Source: Irpex lacteus
Lineage: Eukaryota > Basidiomycota > Agaricomycetes > Polyporales > Irpicaceae
Reading direction: 5' to 3'
DNA length: 64,000 nt
Assembly: GCA_001986395.2 (NCBI GenBank)
Contig: MQVO02000048.1
Coordinates: forward strand, 1-64,000
Part shown: piece after piece, positions 36,931-49,085 of the stretch
How positions within the stretch are numbered: the stretch's first letter is position 1
How the letters are laid out: each line of letters starts with the position of its first letter
Made by a program: the position numbers and the translations under genes
Notes under the pieces: model-generated
What the model was told of the DNA's origin: nothing
Databases searched by the model: none
Seen by the model: only the letters and a program-made list of their open reading frames with translations

Positions 36931-37513
36931 ATGGTACCTGTTGTTCGACATGTTGAGATAACGTTGAACTTCACTAAGCTTCATTGCCCGCTGGTGCGTT
37001 GAAATCTAATGTTATTTCCTCCTCATCAAACTACTCCGAAAATCTCCGGTGACACGTAGGCGTAATGACATGAATCCTGGCGTGGAAAAGGGCGCTAACG
37101 CTCTCCATCCCAGGATTCGCGTCATATACCTCCTGTCAGCAGATTCGATGAAGCTTTCACCGCCTCCCGCCCCTTCACCATGTCCATGGTTGGACCTTGG
37201 TTGGTGTGTACTACCTGCTGTATCAAAGACGTTACTAACCTTTCACTAGCATTATCTTCTTTATCATATTCAACTTATCATGCTTCAAAATTTGCATACC
37301 TCAATGTCCATCGCGCCCACGTGCTCTTTCCGCCCGACACACGTCTCCGACCGCGCAAGCGCTCGAACGCGCATCACTGCCTCCCGCCTTCTCTCCTTCT
37401 CCTTGCACTCATCCTCTCCTCATTCGGTCCTTTAAAGCTTCGCTCTTCACGCCTTCCCCGTTCTGTTCACATGCTGCCTGTTCATAAAGGCTTTTTTCCT
37501 GTTCGCACTTAAT
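36931..37513 (+). CDS. Possible small gene after the CCAAT promoter, unrecognised
   Basis: An ATG in strong context starts a 21-codon exon ending at a GTGCGT donor (about 36994). A later exon after CATCCCAG (about 37114) and a third after TTTCACTAG (about 37250) could continue a frame with a hydrophobic segment (IIFFIIFNLSCFK). I do not recognise the product, and the exon chain is tentative. It may be truncated by the Helitron downstream, whose 5' end is not located. Confidence 0.25.
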
Positions 37514-37621
37514 TTATGTACATATTAACTTTTTCCAGGAAATTGATTAAATTGTTTTGCCCGACGAGCGTGCCTGGCCCTATCCACTAAGTGGCGGACT
37601 CACCGGTTGCGTCGATGATCG

Positions 37622-37637
37622 CCCGACGGCCGTCGGG
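37622..37637. repeat. Perfect 16-bp palindrome
   Basis: CCCGACGGCCGTCGGG is fully self-complementary. It lies about 190 bases before the Helitron Rep-like start codon and could be a subterminal element of the Helitron 5' end or a dimeric protein-binding site. Confidence 0.5.
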
Positions 37638-37826
37638 AATATGGATGGAATTCTCGAAAATTCATTAATACTTTATACTTACAGCAGCGGACCCCAATGT
37701 CTCCGTTGTCTGAAACAGAGACCGCGCTCTAGGATTCTCGGTACGTGCCTGTTTTTCAGCTTGCTATTACCTGTTTCTGAAATTTGGATACTTTGTCGCA
37801 TTCAGATCAACAAGCCGTACAATTTC

Positions 37827-39595
37827 ATGCAACCGGATGATAACCATGCCTCCGCGCGGCGCCGTGGATCATGGACTGGTACACTTCAGGTAAGCCGTCT
37901 TCATTACTATCATAAACTACTTTTATTCTTACGCTGGCGAACATTAATAGGAACGTATCACTTCGTCTCTGGAGCGAGTACGACAGGCTGTTCGAAGTCG
38001 GCGACGTATGCTCAGTCCTCCAACCCCAAGCCGGCGGCGAGTTCCTGCTGCTACTACAACTGAGCCGCAAATACTGCAGCAGGATTCACAAGTGCAACAG
38101 GCTAATCCAGAGGGTATTACTCTCCCTGTACCTGTGAGAAGCGGTGAGCTGACTGTAATCAATGTGTTCGCTGCGGGGAAACAAGTAAAAACTAATCAGT
38201 AATATTTTTGCAGGCATGTCGAGCCGCTTTCTATCCCCTCCTCTGACTCCTTCGTCATCTCCGAACCCCGATAATCGTTCTCTCAACTCAGATTCCCCGC
38301 TACCGCCTACGCAACGCCAATTGGCACAACGCATGCGCCGCGAGCGTGAGCGTGCTCAACGCACGCAGAGTGCCCCAATGGTTAATACCAATCCCTCCAT
38401 CAGTCTCCCGTCCATGTCGCCTGGCCATCGGTTGTCCACTTCCTCCCTCTATCCATCATCCACTTCCTCCTTCCATCAACTGTCCACTTCGTCTTCCCGT
38501 CGATTTCGTAGTATCTTGCCCACACCCCCGAGAACTCAAGATATTGATACTCAGCCACATTGTTCACATGGAGAGCAGGGTACGTCAGTTCACTTCAAAT
38601 CTCTGCTTCATTTGCACTGATGTTTATCATTTGCATACGGTCCTTTAGCCTCCGTGCAGCCAGTATCACGTCATCGCAGACCACTGAATCAGTCATCTTC
38701 GCTTCCGCGCGCCAGAAAACCTTACGTGGAAGAGGACATCGTGCCAGCCGACTTTGGTTCGATGGATGTGGTTTGCCATCACTTTGGTGCTCTGCATTGG
38801 CTGGAAGAGCGTGTCCGCAGCTCTCGCTCCCGTCCAGAGTTTGGGCTTTGCTGCCATCACGGTCAAGTCCATCTGGACGCATCACCTCCACCTCCATCGG
38901 CGCTCAGAGAGCTTCTTACCAGTGATTCCCTCCAAGCCCGCGAATTCCGTGATCATATTAGGCAGTACAATGCTGCACTCTCCTTTACATCGTTTAATGT
39001 CAACGAGCAGAATGTCAACACCGGTCCAGGTCCGTGGATTTTCAAGATGGGCTATCAATTATATCACTGCGCTGGAAGCCTTCTACCGATTGAGGGACAA
39101 CGCCCGCAATATGCACAACTTCTCTTCTACGATCCCGATGAAGCTCTTGACCATCGCATGCACCGCAACCCGAATCTGTGTCCAGACACCATGCGGCTCC
39201 TTCAAGAGATCATTTTCAACTCTCATCGCTATACCCGCATATACAAGCAGGCCTACGAGATACTTGAGGACGAACAGGCCGATGACATGGCTGTGCTTCT
39301 GATTGCTGACCCAACACAAGACCAGCGTCGCTATAACCTTCCCACTGCAACGGAGGTTGCCGTTATCGTTCCTGGGGACCAAAACACCGTGCCGCGCGAT
39401 GGACGTGATATTATACTTCGACGCCGAGGTGGAGCCCTTCAGCGCATCAACGACACATCACCTCTTTACGCACCGCTGCACTACGTCCTCCTATTTCCTT
39501 GGGGCACAAAGGGTTGGACCTACACCTTGCGCCTTCGTGATCGCGAGTTCACCGACTCAGTATCCTTGGCCCTTCTGGAACTATCCAATGCTTAA
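37827..39595 (+). CDS. Truncated Helitron Rep-helicase, N-terminal region
   Basis: Exons 37827-37889, 37951-38143, 38214-38579 and 38649-39595 join to about 522 residues. The first half is a Ser/Pro/Arg-rich linker containing TQRQLAQRMRRERERAQR and Ser/Thr-Ser repeats. The second half shows the conserved pre-Rep region of Helitron proteins: CHHFGALHWLEER, FGLCCHHGQVHLD, LRELLTSDSL, IRQYNAALSFTS, GPWIFKMGYQLYH, RPQYAQLLFYDPDEALDHR and LFPWGTKGWTY. An intact element would continue into the HUH nuclease and the SF1 helicase (full proteins exceed 1300 residues). Here the frame stops at 39595, just after the last conserved block, so a deletion removed the catalytic domains. Confidence 0.8.
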
Positions 39596-39697
39596 ATCCC
39601 CGCTGTAGATGAAAGCTATAAATTAACAACGCAACAACGTTGCAGATGCGCATCAAACCCGCTGTCTCACCGACATTCGCACACTTCCGCCACCCTC

Positions 39698-40758
39698 ATG
39701 CCTGAGCCAGGATATTGCGAGATCTCTTGCATCAGTGCCTTCGAAAGCCCCACCCATCCCGATAGCAGTAAGCCAAATACTGTCGCTGTCGATGCTCATC
39801 TATTTGGGAGCGGCGCAGAGAACAACACAGCCCCCCCTGCGGATTCGGTTCTACAACCGCGACGACTTGATCTTTGATGAACAAGGCACATTGGTCAAGA
39901 CCGATCTTCGGGTAAGTATATCAACTATACGGTGACCGTTGTAGGGGCATGTTACTGACTTGATCTTATATTCTTTTAGATCGCAAGTGTCTTCCACTCA
40001 AACGAGACAACAAGTAGTACTTTTTCGCGTGAAGAGTATGTTGGCATTGGCGACGCAAAATCAGTAGGGATATCTTTTCTGTTCCATTCATGTCCCATGC
40101 ACCACGGCTGATGGCATACTCTTTAACAGTGCACAGTGATTGAGGGCTCTAATGTAGATGTGACGTCTCAGTACGCACGCTTCATCATCGTAGGCACAGT
40201 CGATACAGTCCAAGTAGACCCTCCCGCCTTTACCATGCAGATCCCACAATATCTTTCTGTGACGGGACGTGAGTCTCGCCCAATCCTGTATCTCCGGTGT
40301 CATCTTGCCAATAGCAAGATTTGGAAGGATCCGAAGGCTCTTCTCCCGCAGGCAAAGAGTATTGTCAGTTGTGCAGGAACCTTCTCGCACTACGAATGGG
40401 AAACACGTAACGGAACTCGCATTGCGCGGTTGAACATCAACCTCGATTCAATTGAGTTCTTACTGAAGACTAATCCTACATTGGCTACAACACCCACGAG
40501 TAAGTTTATGTTTTTTTTTTCATAACTGATAATCGTCTCATACTTTGCACTCCAGAAACCGAAGGCAATCCGACCAGTCCATTTGCAAAGTCCCGCTTTG
40601 CGCGCAAGACTGGCTGTCAAAGTCCATCGGCTGCGCAAACATCACTACCGCCAAGTCCAAGTCCCGCAATGAAGCGCAAGACTCCTGACTCACCCGATGA
40701 ACGAAGCGAGGCTGACACACTTCACGCTCACCACGTGAAGAGTAGCCGTCTCAACTAG
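39698..40758 (+). CDS. Helitron-associated protein, possibly OB-fold/RPA-like
   Basis: The frame from ATG 39698 runs into a poly-C tract at 39831-39837. One C fewer would continue it in the downstream frame (LRIRFYNRDDLIFDEQGTL). Exons 39980-40063, 40130-40499 and 40556-40758 then continue, giving IASVFHSNETT, then YARFIIVGTVDTVQVDPPAF, YLRCHLANSKIWKDP and RIARLNINLDSIEFLL, with a basic tail containing MKRKTPDSPDE. Strand-rich blocks of this kind and the location within a Helitron suggest an ssDNA-binding OB-fold protein like the RPA-type genes carried by some Helitrons. That function is inference. The poly-C shift is either decay or a sequencing error. Confidence 0.55.
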
Positions 40759-41168
40759 AGAACCACTACAGTACATACTTATGCCCATTAAGTACTATAT
40801 TATATACAGTTGAATTACCATCTTAAACACCTCATAGAGCACACATTTGAGATGCTAATGTACTGGATTGAGCTCTGGCTTCCAACGTGTGTGAATTCAA
40901 GTTACGGCGACAAGCCTGAGCTCTACCACAACCACCGGGTCGGCTGCAACTTGAACTACGACACAGTGCAGTGTGCATTGGCAGGAGTCCTACTGGAGTT
41001 TCGGAATAGGGTCCAGCTTACATATCTGTATTGTACACTTATTTGAGACATTACTGTAGGTGATATAAAACAGTTCCGAACATTACACAAACTACGCGAC
41101 ATGTTCAACGGCAGCGACGACGCACAATGAGTGAGCGCTTTGGAGGCGCTTACATAGGCTACATGTAT
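40759..41168. other. Helitron 3' region without a gene
   Basis: Between the second Helitron gene and the terminal hairpin. Only a short plus-strand frame is present (40810-41046), with no recognisable domain. Confidence 0.45.
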
Positions 41169-41195
41169 CCCGTGCAGGGCACGGGTTTTTGCTAG
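41169..41195 (+). repeat. Helitron 3' terminal hairpin and CTAG
   Basis: CCCGTGC pairs perfectly with GCACGGG around an AGG loop. TTTTTG and CTAG follow, and the flanking base is T, as expected for insertion between A and T. Confidence 0.85.
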
Positions 41196-41333
41196 TTTTC
41201 CATATAACATAGTTTTGTTGAGCTATTGATAAATGAGTGGAGGAACTAGTAGTCAATCGGCATGCACTTAATGTACGAAATAGAGTGGGGGTGGAAGGTA
41301 ATGTAGGACGCTATAATACTTGGATAACGCGAT

Positions 41334-43650
41334 CTAAGTAGAAGAAATGAACGGAAACATATCCTTCGCCTTCACTTCAAAATCTTTTCCGTTTTCACTG
41401 AAACTCGTGGACACAGGGTCCCAATCGTCAACTTCTCCAAAACGTTGCAATAGCGACTGCACCAAGCCTGGCCCGGTTTGCTTCTGGTTCTGAGCGTCGC
41501 GTCTTTCGAAATCCAGCAGAGTATAGAGAATGCCAGTGTAATTACTGACATAGATCAGCTCATCAGTTTTGTAGCTCTGTTCCGTGTTTGCAAAGTCGAC
41601 GAAGATGGCATGCTCGATTTTGCTGTTTGGATTGGTGTAGAAGAGAATTTGACCACCGTGCCAGTCGCATTGAGCGATATCCGCCACGTCAAGGACCCGC
41701 GCTCCATGCCGGCAGCTTTGTATCTAGACAAGGCACAATTTAGGCGGAAGTTCAGGGGGAAAATATGTGGAGATATGTAAAACGTACCAATGCAGTTTTT
41801 CTATCAGTGTTGAGTGCAAGCTGAACGGCAGAAACGAGGTTGGTGGCGCCTTCAATATATTCCAAAAGCACACCGAAGAGGTGCATCCCCCAGGAAGCAT
41901 AAACTAGAGCGTGTAATCAGCCTTGATAGTCGCTGGATTTCCAGATATAACAATCATTGACCTTGTATGCTCCATAGAACCAAGGTACGATAGATCCTTG
42001 TACCGGACGTAGCTTATGGTATGCAGCCACCTCCGACATGAGTGGCCGATCGGCACTCCGTGCGAGACCGATGTAATGGGGAAGTACGTTCACTAGATTT
42101 TCCTTGAATTGTTCATCTGGCATTCTCCGCCAAATTCCTTTATGCCAATGTTCCGCCCAACTGCCGGGGCCTTCTAAAGGTTGAAATCTATCGTCGTATA
42201 ATTTGAGGCATATACTTGGCGAATCCGGCACCGTTTGATCGTCGAGGGAGATGATTCGGCAGCGATAAAGAGAGGATACGCTCTTAGCGGAGCCTGCGGT
42301 AATGACATCCTCAATCTTGAGAGAAAACGACTTGCATCTTTTTAGCTTATCTTCGACACCAGAGGCGGCAAGAGGCGACGGACGCTGTATAGCGTTAAGA
42401 TGTTTCAGGGTTTCAGCTGGTAGCTCATGGTGAGGATCGAAGGGAAAGAGTGGTTTCATGCGGGCATAAGAGGGAGGTACTTGGTATGTTGTAGCGACAA
42501 TTTCGTCATCCGGCTTCGCCACGAGCTTGGGGCAGTATTCCTGGGCATATTTGAGCCACCGAAAGAACTGCAACGCTCTCGGGGGGTCCCTGTATAACGT
42601 TGGTTCGTCGAAGTCGGAATAGCGCTGGTGAGTCGCAAACACTTGTTCATCTGGCAGTAGGGACTCCTTCGGATCCGTTGGTGGCCCCGCCGCAAGTTCC
42701 TCGTCGTCAGGTTCCAGGTCAGGAGTGCTGAGAAAATCATTGCTATTCGACATTTCACTCATGTACGCCATCGTCGTGGCACGTAGTGCTAATGCAGGCT
42801 GACAGGAAGAAATTTCAGTGACAGTCGGCACGAGTAAGGATTGAAACACGGCGATATCCTTGAAATTAGTTACGATTATTGCTCTTGTGCTGTTGCCATG
42901 TTCAAGGGCTTTGGATACAGCAGATAGAGCTATTGATGAAGGGTCCCCATGCGTATCAAACAATGCATCCGGCTTTATCGAGGTAGATTGTCAACAGCGA
43001 GTACTAGTAATCACGATTGATGATATGACCTACGATTGACACAATAATCGGGGCTGCGTTCCAATTCCTAGCCCCAGGAGCTATGAAAGTCACTCCGTTG
43101 ATGGCTGGATGAGCCCTATAAGCCCTGAATTAGTTGAGACGACGAGGGAATCGGGCTCACAGTCGCCAAATTCGACACGTATGCATTGTACAGGGTTTGG
43201 AAGAACACCAGGTTTGTGCAACTCGTTGAACAGATTGACCAATGGCTGAAGTAAAGGCTGCAAATACTCGTTTGCTGGAAGTCTGTCGAAGTATCAACGG
43301 TAGATCAGAGGTCATTAACATACTGACCAAGCATACCTAGCCAAACTGGATTCATCTGCTGGCCACGGCACTTTGCGCTTATGAATGGAGCGAAGCGTCT
43401 CTTGAAGTCGGTCAAGTGTCGAGAGAACATAAGATTCTTTCAGACTGCATCTTCTCCACTGCAAATCGGGAGTCGTTGGGGGAGAGACTTTGAAATGCAC
43501 TGAGGTCCAAGGACGTGGTTCAGGCGGAGGCTTCGCAAATATTTGGTCGGGGTGCACCAGAACCACCGTGCTGGCAGACCGTACGCTCAACCTGAGGCCA
43601 TGATGAGAAGTTACAGGTCTGAGTACCTGCCTCATCCACGGTCGGAGCAT
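41334..43650 (-). CDS. Kinase-like orphan protein of basidiomycetes
   Basis: At least five exons on the minus strand are visible. The N-terminal exon is 43650-43315. Next comes an exon with EYLQPLLQPLVNLFNELHKP, one with FIAPGARNWNAAPIIV, a long exon 42963-41940, a hinge-like exon (LFGVLLEYIEGATNLV, about 41897-41790), and the last exon ending at 41334. The last part has VLDVADIAQCDWHGGQILF followed by HAIFVDFAN. This spacing recalls the catalytic loop and DFG region of protein kinase-like or aminoglycoside-phosphotransferase folds, but the usual loop Asn is replaced and the DFG Gly is Ala. The exon order between about 43120 and 43310 is uncertain. The function is unknown; it may be a pseudokinase. 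Confidence 0.6.
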
Positions 43651-44295
43651 GATGATGGTCCTGCCGGAGTGCTTAAGCTTGGTGTTCAGGCCTTCACTTG
43701 CTTGAAGCTTCAGTATCAGGTTTGCAGAGTCTCAGGCTCGAGCTCGATCCAGTGCATGCTTGGTACTCAACTTCGAATACCGATGAGCGGCGACCCTGCC
43801 AGGCGTTGAGCAAACTAAACAGCTGTTTGCATAAGCCATGAGTGAATAAAACCTTAGTCTTCTGAACGATACGACGAACGACTGGGTCATGCGTCCTGCA
43901 TATCAGCATCGTTGAACCCTCGGACTAAGATGCATAATTCGAATATCGAGAGAAAGCGATTGCCCACGCTTCCAAATTCACGCTCAGCGAACACAGCACC
44001 GGCGTTTCCCGATTTCTCCCAGCAATGGTCGTGGAATGGGATTGGTGTCGCTTCAACGCTAGGCTCTAATAAGCAAACATGTATGTGCCATCTGATGATA
44101 TACAGAATTCGATGAATAGCTACAATCGCCAAGAGGCAGAAGAAAAAACAGGAACAATGAGCGTGCAAAGTAGATGCCAGTGTCTGTGAAAGCGTGCGAT
44201 GAGAACGGAGTAACGACGGACGAAAAGAGTGCAGAACGAAAGCGTAGACAGGATTAGAGCCGGTCAAGTAATGTAAGGATGAGTTGGTAGCCTGT
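43651..44295. other. Intergenic, no gene supported
   Basis: A 139-codon minus-strand frame at 43887-44306 overlaps the 3' end of the next gene and has no recognisable features, so it is not called. Confidence 0.4.
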
Positions 44296-45888
44296 TTAGA
44301 AATCAAGGAATGCAGCCTCTGTCAGGCGTCTCATCTCCTCGTCCTCGATCGTCTCTGCCATGATCGCCATACTCGCCCGATTGTGCATCGTCAAGTTGGT
44401 AGGGCTGACGATTGCTGTCGGGCGTGCACCGACAGTCTGTGCGTGTCGTGGTCTTGGTCGTAGGCCCACACCGACAGTGTTAACTGGTGCCGACTTTTCT
44501 TCAGGGGATTGAGGGGATAGTGTAGACGAAGACGTGTCGATGACCAGACTTCTAGGGCGAAAGCCAAGCTTACTGCCAAGGCTGGCAAAGGAACGCTTGG
44601 GGCGAGGTTGTGCAGGCGGGAACGACGGTGGAGGCGGTAGTTGGTCCAGTGGCGGTTTCTACACGAGTCAGAGAAGAATTAGCAACCCGCGCGTGGTTAC
44701 ATAGAGATAAAGGTTACTGACGGCATTGCCAAACCGATGACGAGATCCGAATATCCCACTTCTCCTCTCTACGACAGGAGGTGTGGTTTGCGACTTCTGC
44801 GGACGAGGACGAGGCTTCACCTCCTCATTGCTAGCTGCGCTCACTTCTACCTTCGACGCGGGCAGCCGTCCGAACTCCAATCCAGCATCGTCCGATATCT
44901 CGACGATGACCTCCTTCACAGCAGTCGGCCTGAACAGCTCTCCATCACTCCCCGCCTCGTCCTCACCACCCGAATGGCTCTTAGACGAAGATGCTCGCCT
45001 TACGCGAGCCGTATCTGCATGTACACCAGGCGATAGCGGTGTTTGCGGAACGTCTGGGTCCGAGCATGTCGACTCGGACGATCCAGACGCGATCAGCTCT
45101 GAACTGTCGGTAACGGCGTCAGAAACCTGTCTGGGTCGGTTCCACGCTGAAGGGGGAGAGTAGGATGAGGGAGAAGTAGACCACGATCGAACTTCTGCCT
45201 TCTGACTAGGCCTACGTGCAGGATCTGCCGGCGGTGTGGTGGGAACGGGTGGGAGAGGTTTGGGGCCTTGAACGACAGTGAGCTCTTCATCTACGTGTAG
45301 AGGACCGGGGACTGGAGAGGAGAGATCTTTATGCGTCGTAGACCGAGAGGGAGAAGGACGAGCATCGTGGCCGTCTTCACTGGTACCTTCTGCCGAAACC
45401 TTGTCCATGCTGTTGTGCCTAGCCAACCACGCCTCCCGAATCTTTTGCGATTCACTCTCTGCTTCTTCATCTATTTCCCCTTTCCCCCTCCTTCCGCTCC
45501 TGGTCGACGTGGGATCGGGAACGACCTTGGCGTACATCTCGTCCATCTCCTTCTCCATCTCGCTCATCGTCATCGCGGGCTTCAAGCCCACAGATCTCAA
45601 AGCGGCCGCCCGCTGTTCCCTTTGAACAGGTATGTACCCGTTTCCCGCATGATCCCTGGAATGAGTGGGTACGGGACCAAAGAGGGTTTTGCGGCGGGTG
45701 ACAGGGATAGGTGCAGAGTCTGACTTGGGGGGTCGCCGTGTGGGTTGAGAGACTGAGGTGGATGGTGGTGGAGGCGGCGCTGGAGAAGACTTCGATGAGG
45801 ATGATGTGGAAGGTCGGGTGATAGAGCGGAATCGATTGAAGAAACCGCCTTTCGGGGATGTGGAAGGGTGTACTGGCGAGGTGGCCAT
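44296..45888 (-). CDS. Ser/Pro-rich orphan protein, probably disordered
   Basis: A long first exon (45888 to about 44722) and a last exon (44658-44296) join to about 509 residues. The protein starts with a short basic segment (KGGFFNRFRSITRPST), then Ser/Pro-rich runs. It has one short helical candidate (LRSVGLKPAMTMSEMEKEMD), acidic patches, and a C-terminal half with PKRSFASLGSKLGFRPRSL and RLTEAAFLDF near the end. No catalytic domain is visible; the composition suggests a scaffold or regulatory protein. The donor used (GTCAGT at 44721) is non-consensus. The GTAACC four bases on would shift the frame, so the exon boundary is tentative. Confidence 0.65.
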
Positions 45889-48800
45889 TGCGTTCCTCAG
45901 GTGTGTAAGGACAGTTGAGTATCTAAAGACAAACGGGTGGGAGCAGAAACGTTAGCATATTCGTGGTATTATAGACTCTCGAACAAGGAACGTCTAGAAC
46001 AGAAGACTGCGTATTACAGCAAAGGGTGGCATAGCATGTGAACGCATCAATACACTGTATGTGACAATGCAAGAGAGATCGAGCGGACAGTGACATCGGG
46101 GACAGCAGAAAACAGCAGGTGTGGACGGCGGAAACACACACTGACAACAAACCATCAATCAAAGAAGCAAGGATCATCATTATGAACGCTGTCGGCGCGC
46201 CCAGAATCCCGCCCGCTCTGTCGCCGGGTACGCCTCATCGAGGTCCGACGTCAAAAGCCACCCGTACTCATCGTCAATTTCTGCATATGGACAGCACGTC
46301 GGTGCGTCGGCGCGTCGGGGATGACGGGCGATGGCGCACGATGCGGCGGGGGCTGTATCGCAGCCACAACACCAAAGTATCCACCGCCGCAACCCCTTGC
46401 AGAAGCACGCAGCATGCTGTACACATGAGAAAATATGCAACCCACACCACTGAATGACTGAATTACATGGACACTTGCCTTCGAAAGAATTGATGCGTGC
46501 ACGCGGGAGCAATAACACGCGGGGTCGTGTGAGAGCCGGTGTACCGCTTGCAGCCAAGCTCCGCTACCGACCGTAAGGAGACTTACGGACACTAGATCTC
46601 TGTATGTTGGATGAGCATCTATGCGGTAACGGGTGGGATGGAATATGAGAAGAACTGCAGACAGTCCCGATACAAGCGACAGTCTGTTTGAAGGACAACA
46701 GACGGTGTCAAGCCCTATGTCAAGCTCAAACTGCCGTATACTTGCCAGGGGCGACAAGCAGCACACAGACACATACGTTTGCGACATCGCCAGGCCGGAC
46801 TCGAACGCTGGAATGGACTGGGCCTGGCAAGGGCGAACAAAAATGAGACTGTAGAAGCGAACCTTAAGTTGTTTGTTCACACTACTCCAGAGAAATACGC
46901 TCGCGATAGTCGCAACTGGTGTGATTACACGCGATTAGTATAGGGAATGTATCTCATTATGAAGAGAGAAAACGCACCGTTAATCAACGCTCAACAACTG
47001 GATGCCCAAACTTGTCGGGATTGCGTACGAAGCCCTTGTTAGAGACAAGGGGAGACACCTCTTGAGGGTAAGACAAGAGAATGCGCTGTCGATTGATGTG
47101 GGAGATTACCAGAGAAAACGGACGGGTGCGGCGAGGAAGACGAAGACGCGAAGGCAGTCAATATATCCTCACAGAGGGCGGATCGGCTCGATTTGGGTAT
47201 ATTGGTCTTTGGTGTCGGGTATACGCTGCGCCTTCTGTGAGTCGGCAATTTCCAGAGAGATAACAAACGTCCAGTCGAGTAGGACTGTTTAGCGAAAAGT
47301 TGAGTGAGGAGGGATGGTGGAAAAGGACGTACATAGTGTGTGGGGTAAGCTGGGTTTAAATAATCACAAGACAAGATGCGGGGTATAAACGCACGAGGGC
47401 CGTGCCAGCTGGATTAGGCTTCGCGAACCACAAGTTCCGGAGACTCGACAAACCCAGTCAGACGAGCAGGGACAACGTGCAATGGAAAGGCTAAACTGTG
47501 ATGAGCACTCCTCGTCGAGAATGATGAACAGCCACCATCGCTCGTAGCCAGGTCAGAGTGTTATATGGGCGTGTGCGTGGGAGTAGGAAGAGGCTCGGGC
47601 GAACAATGGCATGTGCTCCGCCACAAAGCCTTCTGACTGGAGTTGCGCTTCCCATCAACAACATAGTCCCATGATCTTTCCCATTCGGGTCATCTCTTCG
47701 GTGGTTCCTGTGCTAGAATTCGAATACGCCTTTGTCCCTAGATCACCGACACCTCGACTCAGCTTCCAGGTGCACCATAATTTTTACCTCACATGTACTC
47801 ACCTTCAAGTACAAAAGCCTCCCCATAGCAGCCTCCATCGTGGTTATGATATCACGCAGAAAACGAGGGAGTGGTCGCGGTGAGAGAACCACAACCTAAT
47901 TTGACGCGATTGATCGCCACGCTCATCGCAACGAGCAAATCACGCACTTCCCGAATAGGAAGGTCCTGTCGATCTACTTCCGGTACCGAAGTTTTATCCG
48001 GTCGATCGTGGTTCTGGCCACAGATAACGACTTCCGTACTTTGGTCTAGCCGCATTAATCACTCTTCTCTGTATGTTATCTTCCTGAAAAATGTCTGCAA
48101 AGTTGAACAAGGTGCGGATACCGCGGCAATGCGACGCGTTGTTAGCACATGTTGTGAAACCGTGGCAACAGAACTTCATAGATGCTAAGAAGCCTAATTG
48201 CCCGAGAGATGCAGCAGGGCGAACATACGGCTTTATTCCAAATGATCTTGGGAACATCCACGAGTTTTGAGCGACCGTGTGAGCCATGACGTGTTATCGC
48301 GTGAAATTTCTTTTCAGCATTGCCAGTGGTGACGAAACTTTACAAGCATGCCTCAAAACACGCATTGCTTACTGCGGGAAGTTTTCTGTCTTTTCCGCCG
48401 CTTACTACATATCTCTGTTCACAATTTCAATCACTTCGGTAGTTGTAAACTTTTCATCCACCGAAAACATATAACGAAACTACAACACATTATGTTACAA
48501 ATATATGCCATTTCCGGGCTGCAAACAGTTCAAGAAATCTGATTCTGCGGTGATGTACAAATACTTCATCATTTAGATAACCTGCGCATTTCATGTAACC
48601 TTATAATTCTTATACTATCAATACCAGAAGAGAAACTTCATATTTCGGAGCAGCGATTACTTCATGCTTACATAGCACAAAATGTGTGATAATTATATGA
48701 TATCATTGCCCACTTATTTACAAAACTAAAAAAAGAAATATTCTTATATTTACTCATATTACGAAAACTTCAAGTTCAGGAGCCGAGGCCCACTCATCGC

Positions 48801-49085
48801 CCACTCAGCGCCCACTCAGCGCCCACTCAGCGCCCACTCAATGCCGACTTGATGCCCACTCAGCGCCCTGTGCCCGCTCTGCACGTGTGGCTGCTCAGCA
48901 ACGAACATACACATTAAATTGCACAAAACAACAAGTAAACATAAAAAATATCTTCGACCGAGAACATACATGCAGACCGGAATCAATGTCCATGATGATC
49001 ATGTTAATCAAAAAGGTAGGGGCAGCACAAGGCAACACTACATGAATCTAAATAAACATGTAAACAATATAATAAGGGATTATAC
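45889..49085. other. Gene-poor stretch
   Basis: Promoter of the preceding gene, then about 3 kb without a supported gene. A minus-strand frame at 46180-46557 ending in EIDDEYGWLLTSDLDEAYP looks protein-like and could be a last exon, but nothing upstream joins to it convincingly. The part from 48540 to 48780 is very AT-rich, followed by a minisatellite. Confidence 0.35.
48788..48866 (+). repeat. Minisatellite, about 11-bp GCCCACTCAGC units
   Basis: Five to seven copies of GCCCACTCAGC or close variants occur in tandem. They interrupt an otherwise AT-rich stretch. Confidence 0.75.

Larger units (their letters stand above)
37827..41195 (+). mobile_element. Helitron remnant (5' end unresolved)
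   Basis: The right end is a classic Helitron terminus: a 7-bp stem hairpin (CCCGTGC-AGG-GCACGGG, 41169-41185), six bases, then CTAG (41192-41195) followed by T. Inside are the N-terminal portion of a Rep-helicase protein and a second spliced gene that may be OB-fold/RPA-like. The Rep nuclease (HUH) and helicase domains are missing, so the copy is non-autonomous. The start given is only the first codon of the Rep-like frame. The true 5' terminus (expected A-TC) lies further upstream and was not identified. Confidence 0.75.

Noticed and set aside
43887..44306. A 139-codon minus-strand frame between two minus-strand genes
   Set aside because: It overlaps the last exon of the gene at 44296-45888 and has no protein-like conservation.
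46251..46880. A 209-codon minus-strand frame
   Set aside because: Composition is Cys/Ser/Leu-rich without domain signals, and it conflicts with the more protein-like frame at 46180-46557.
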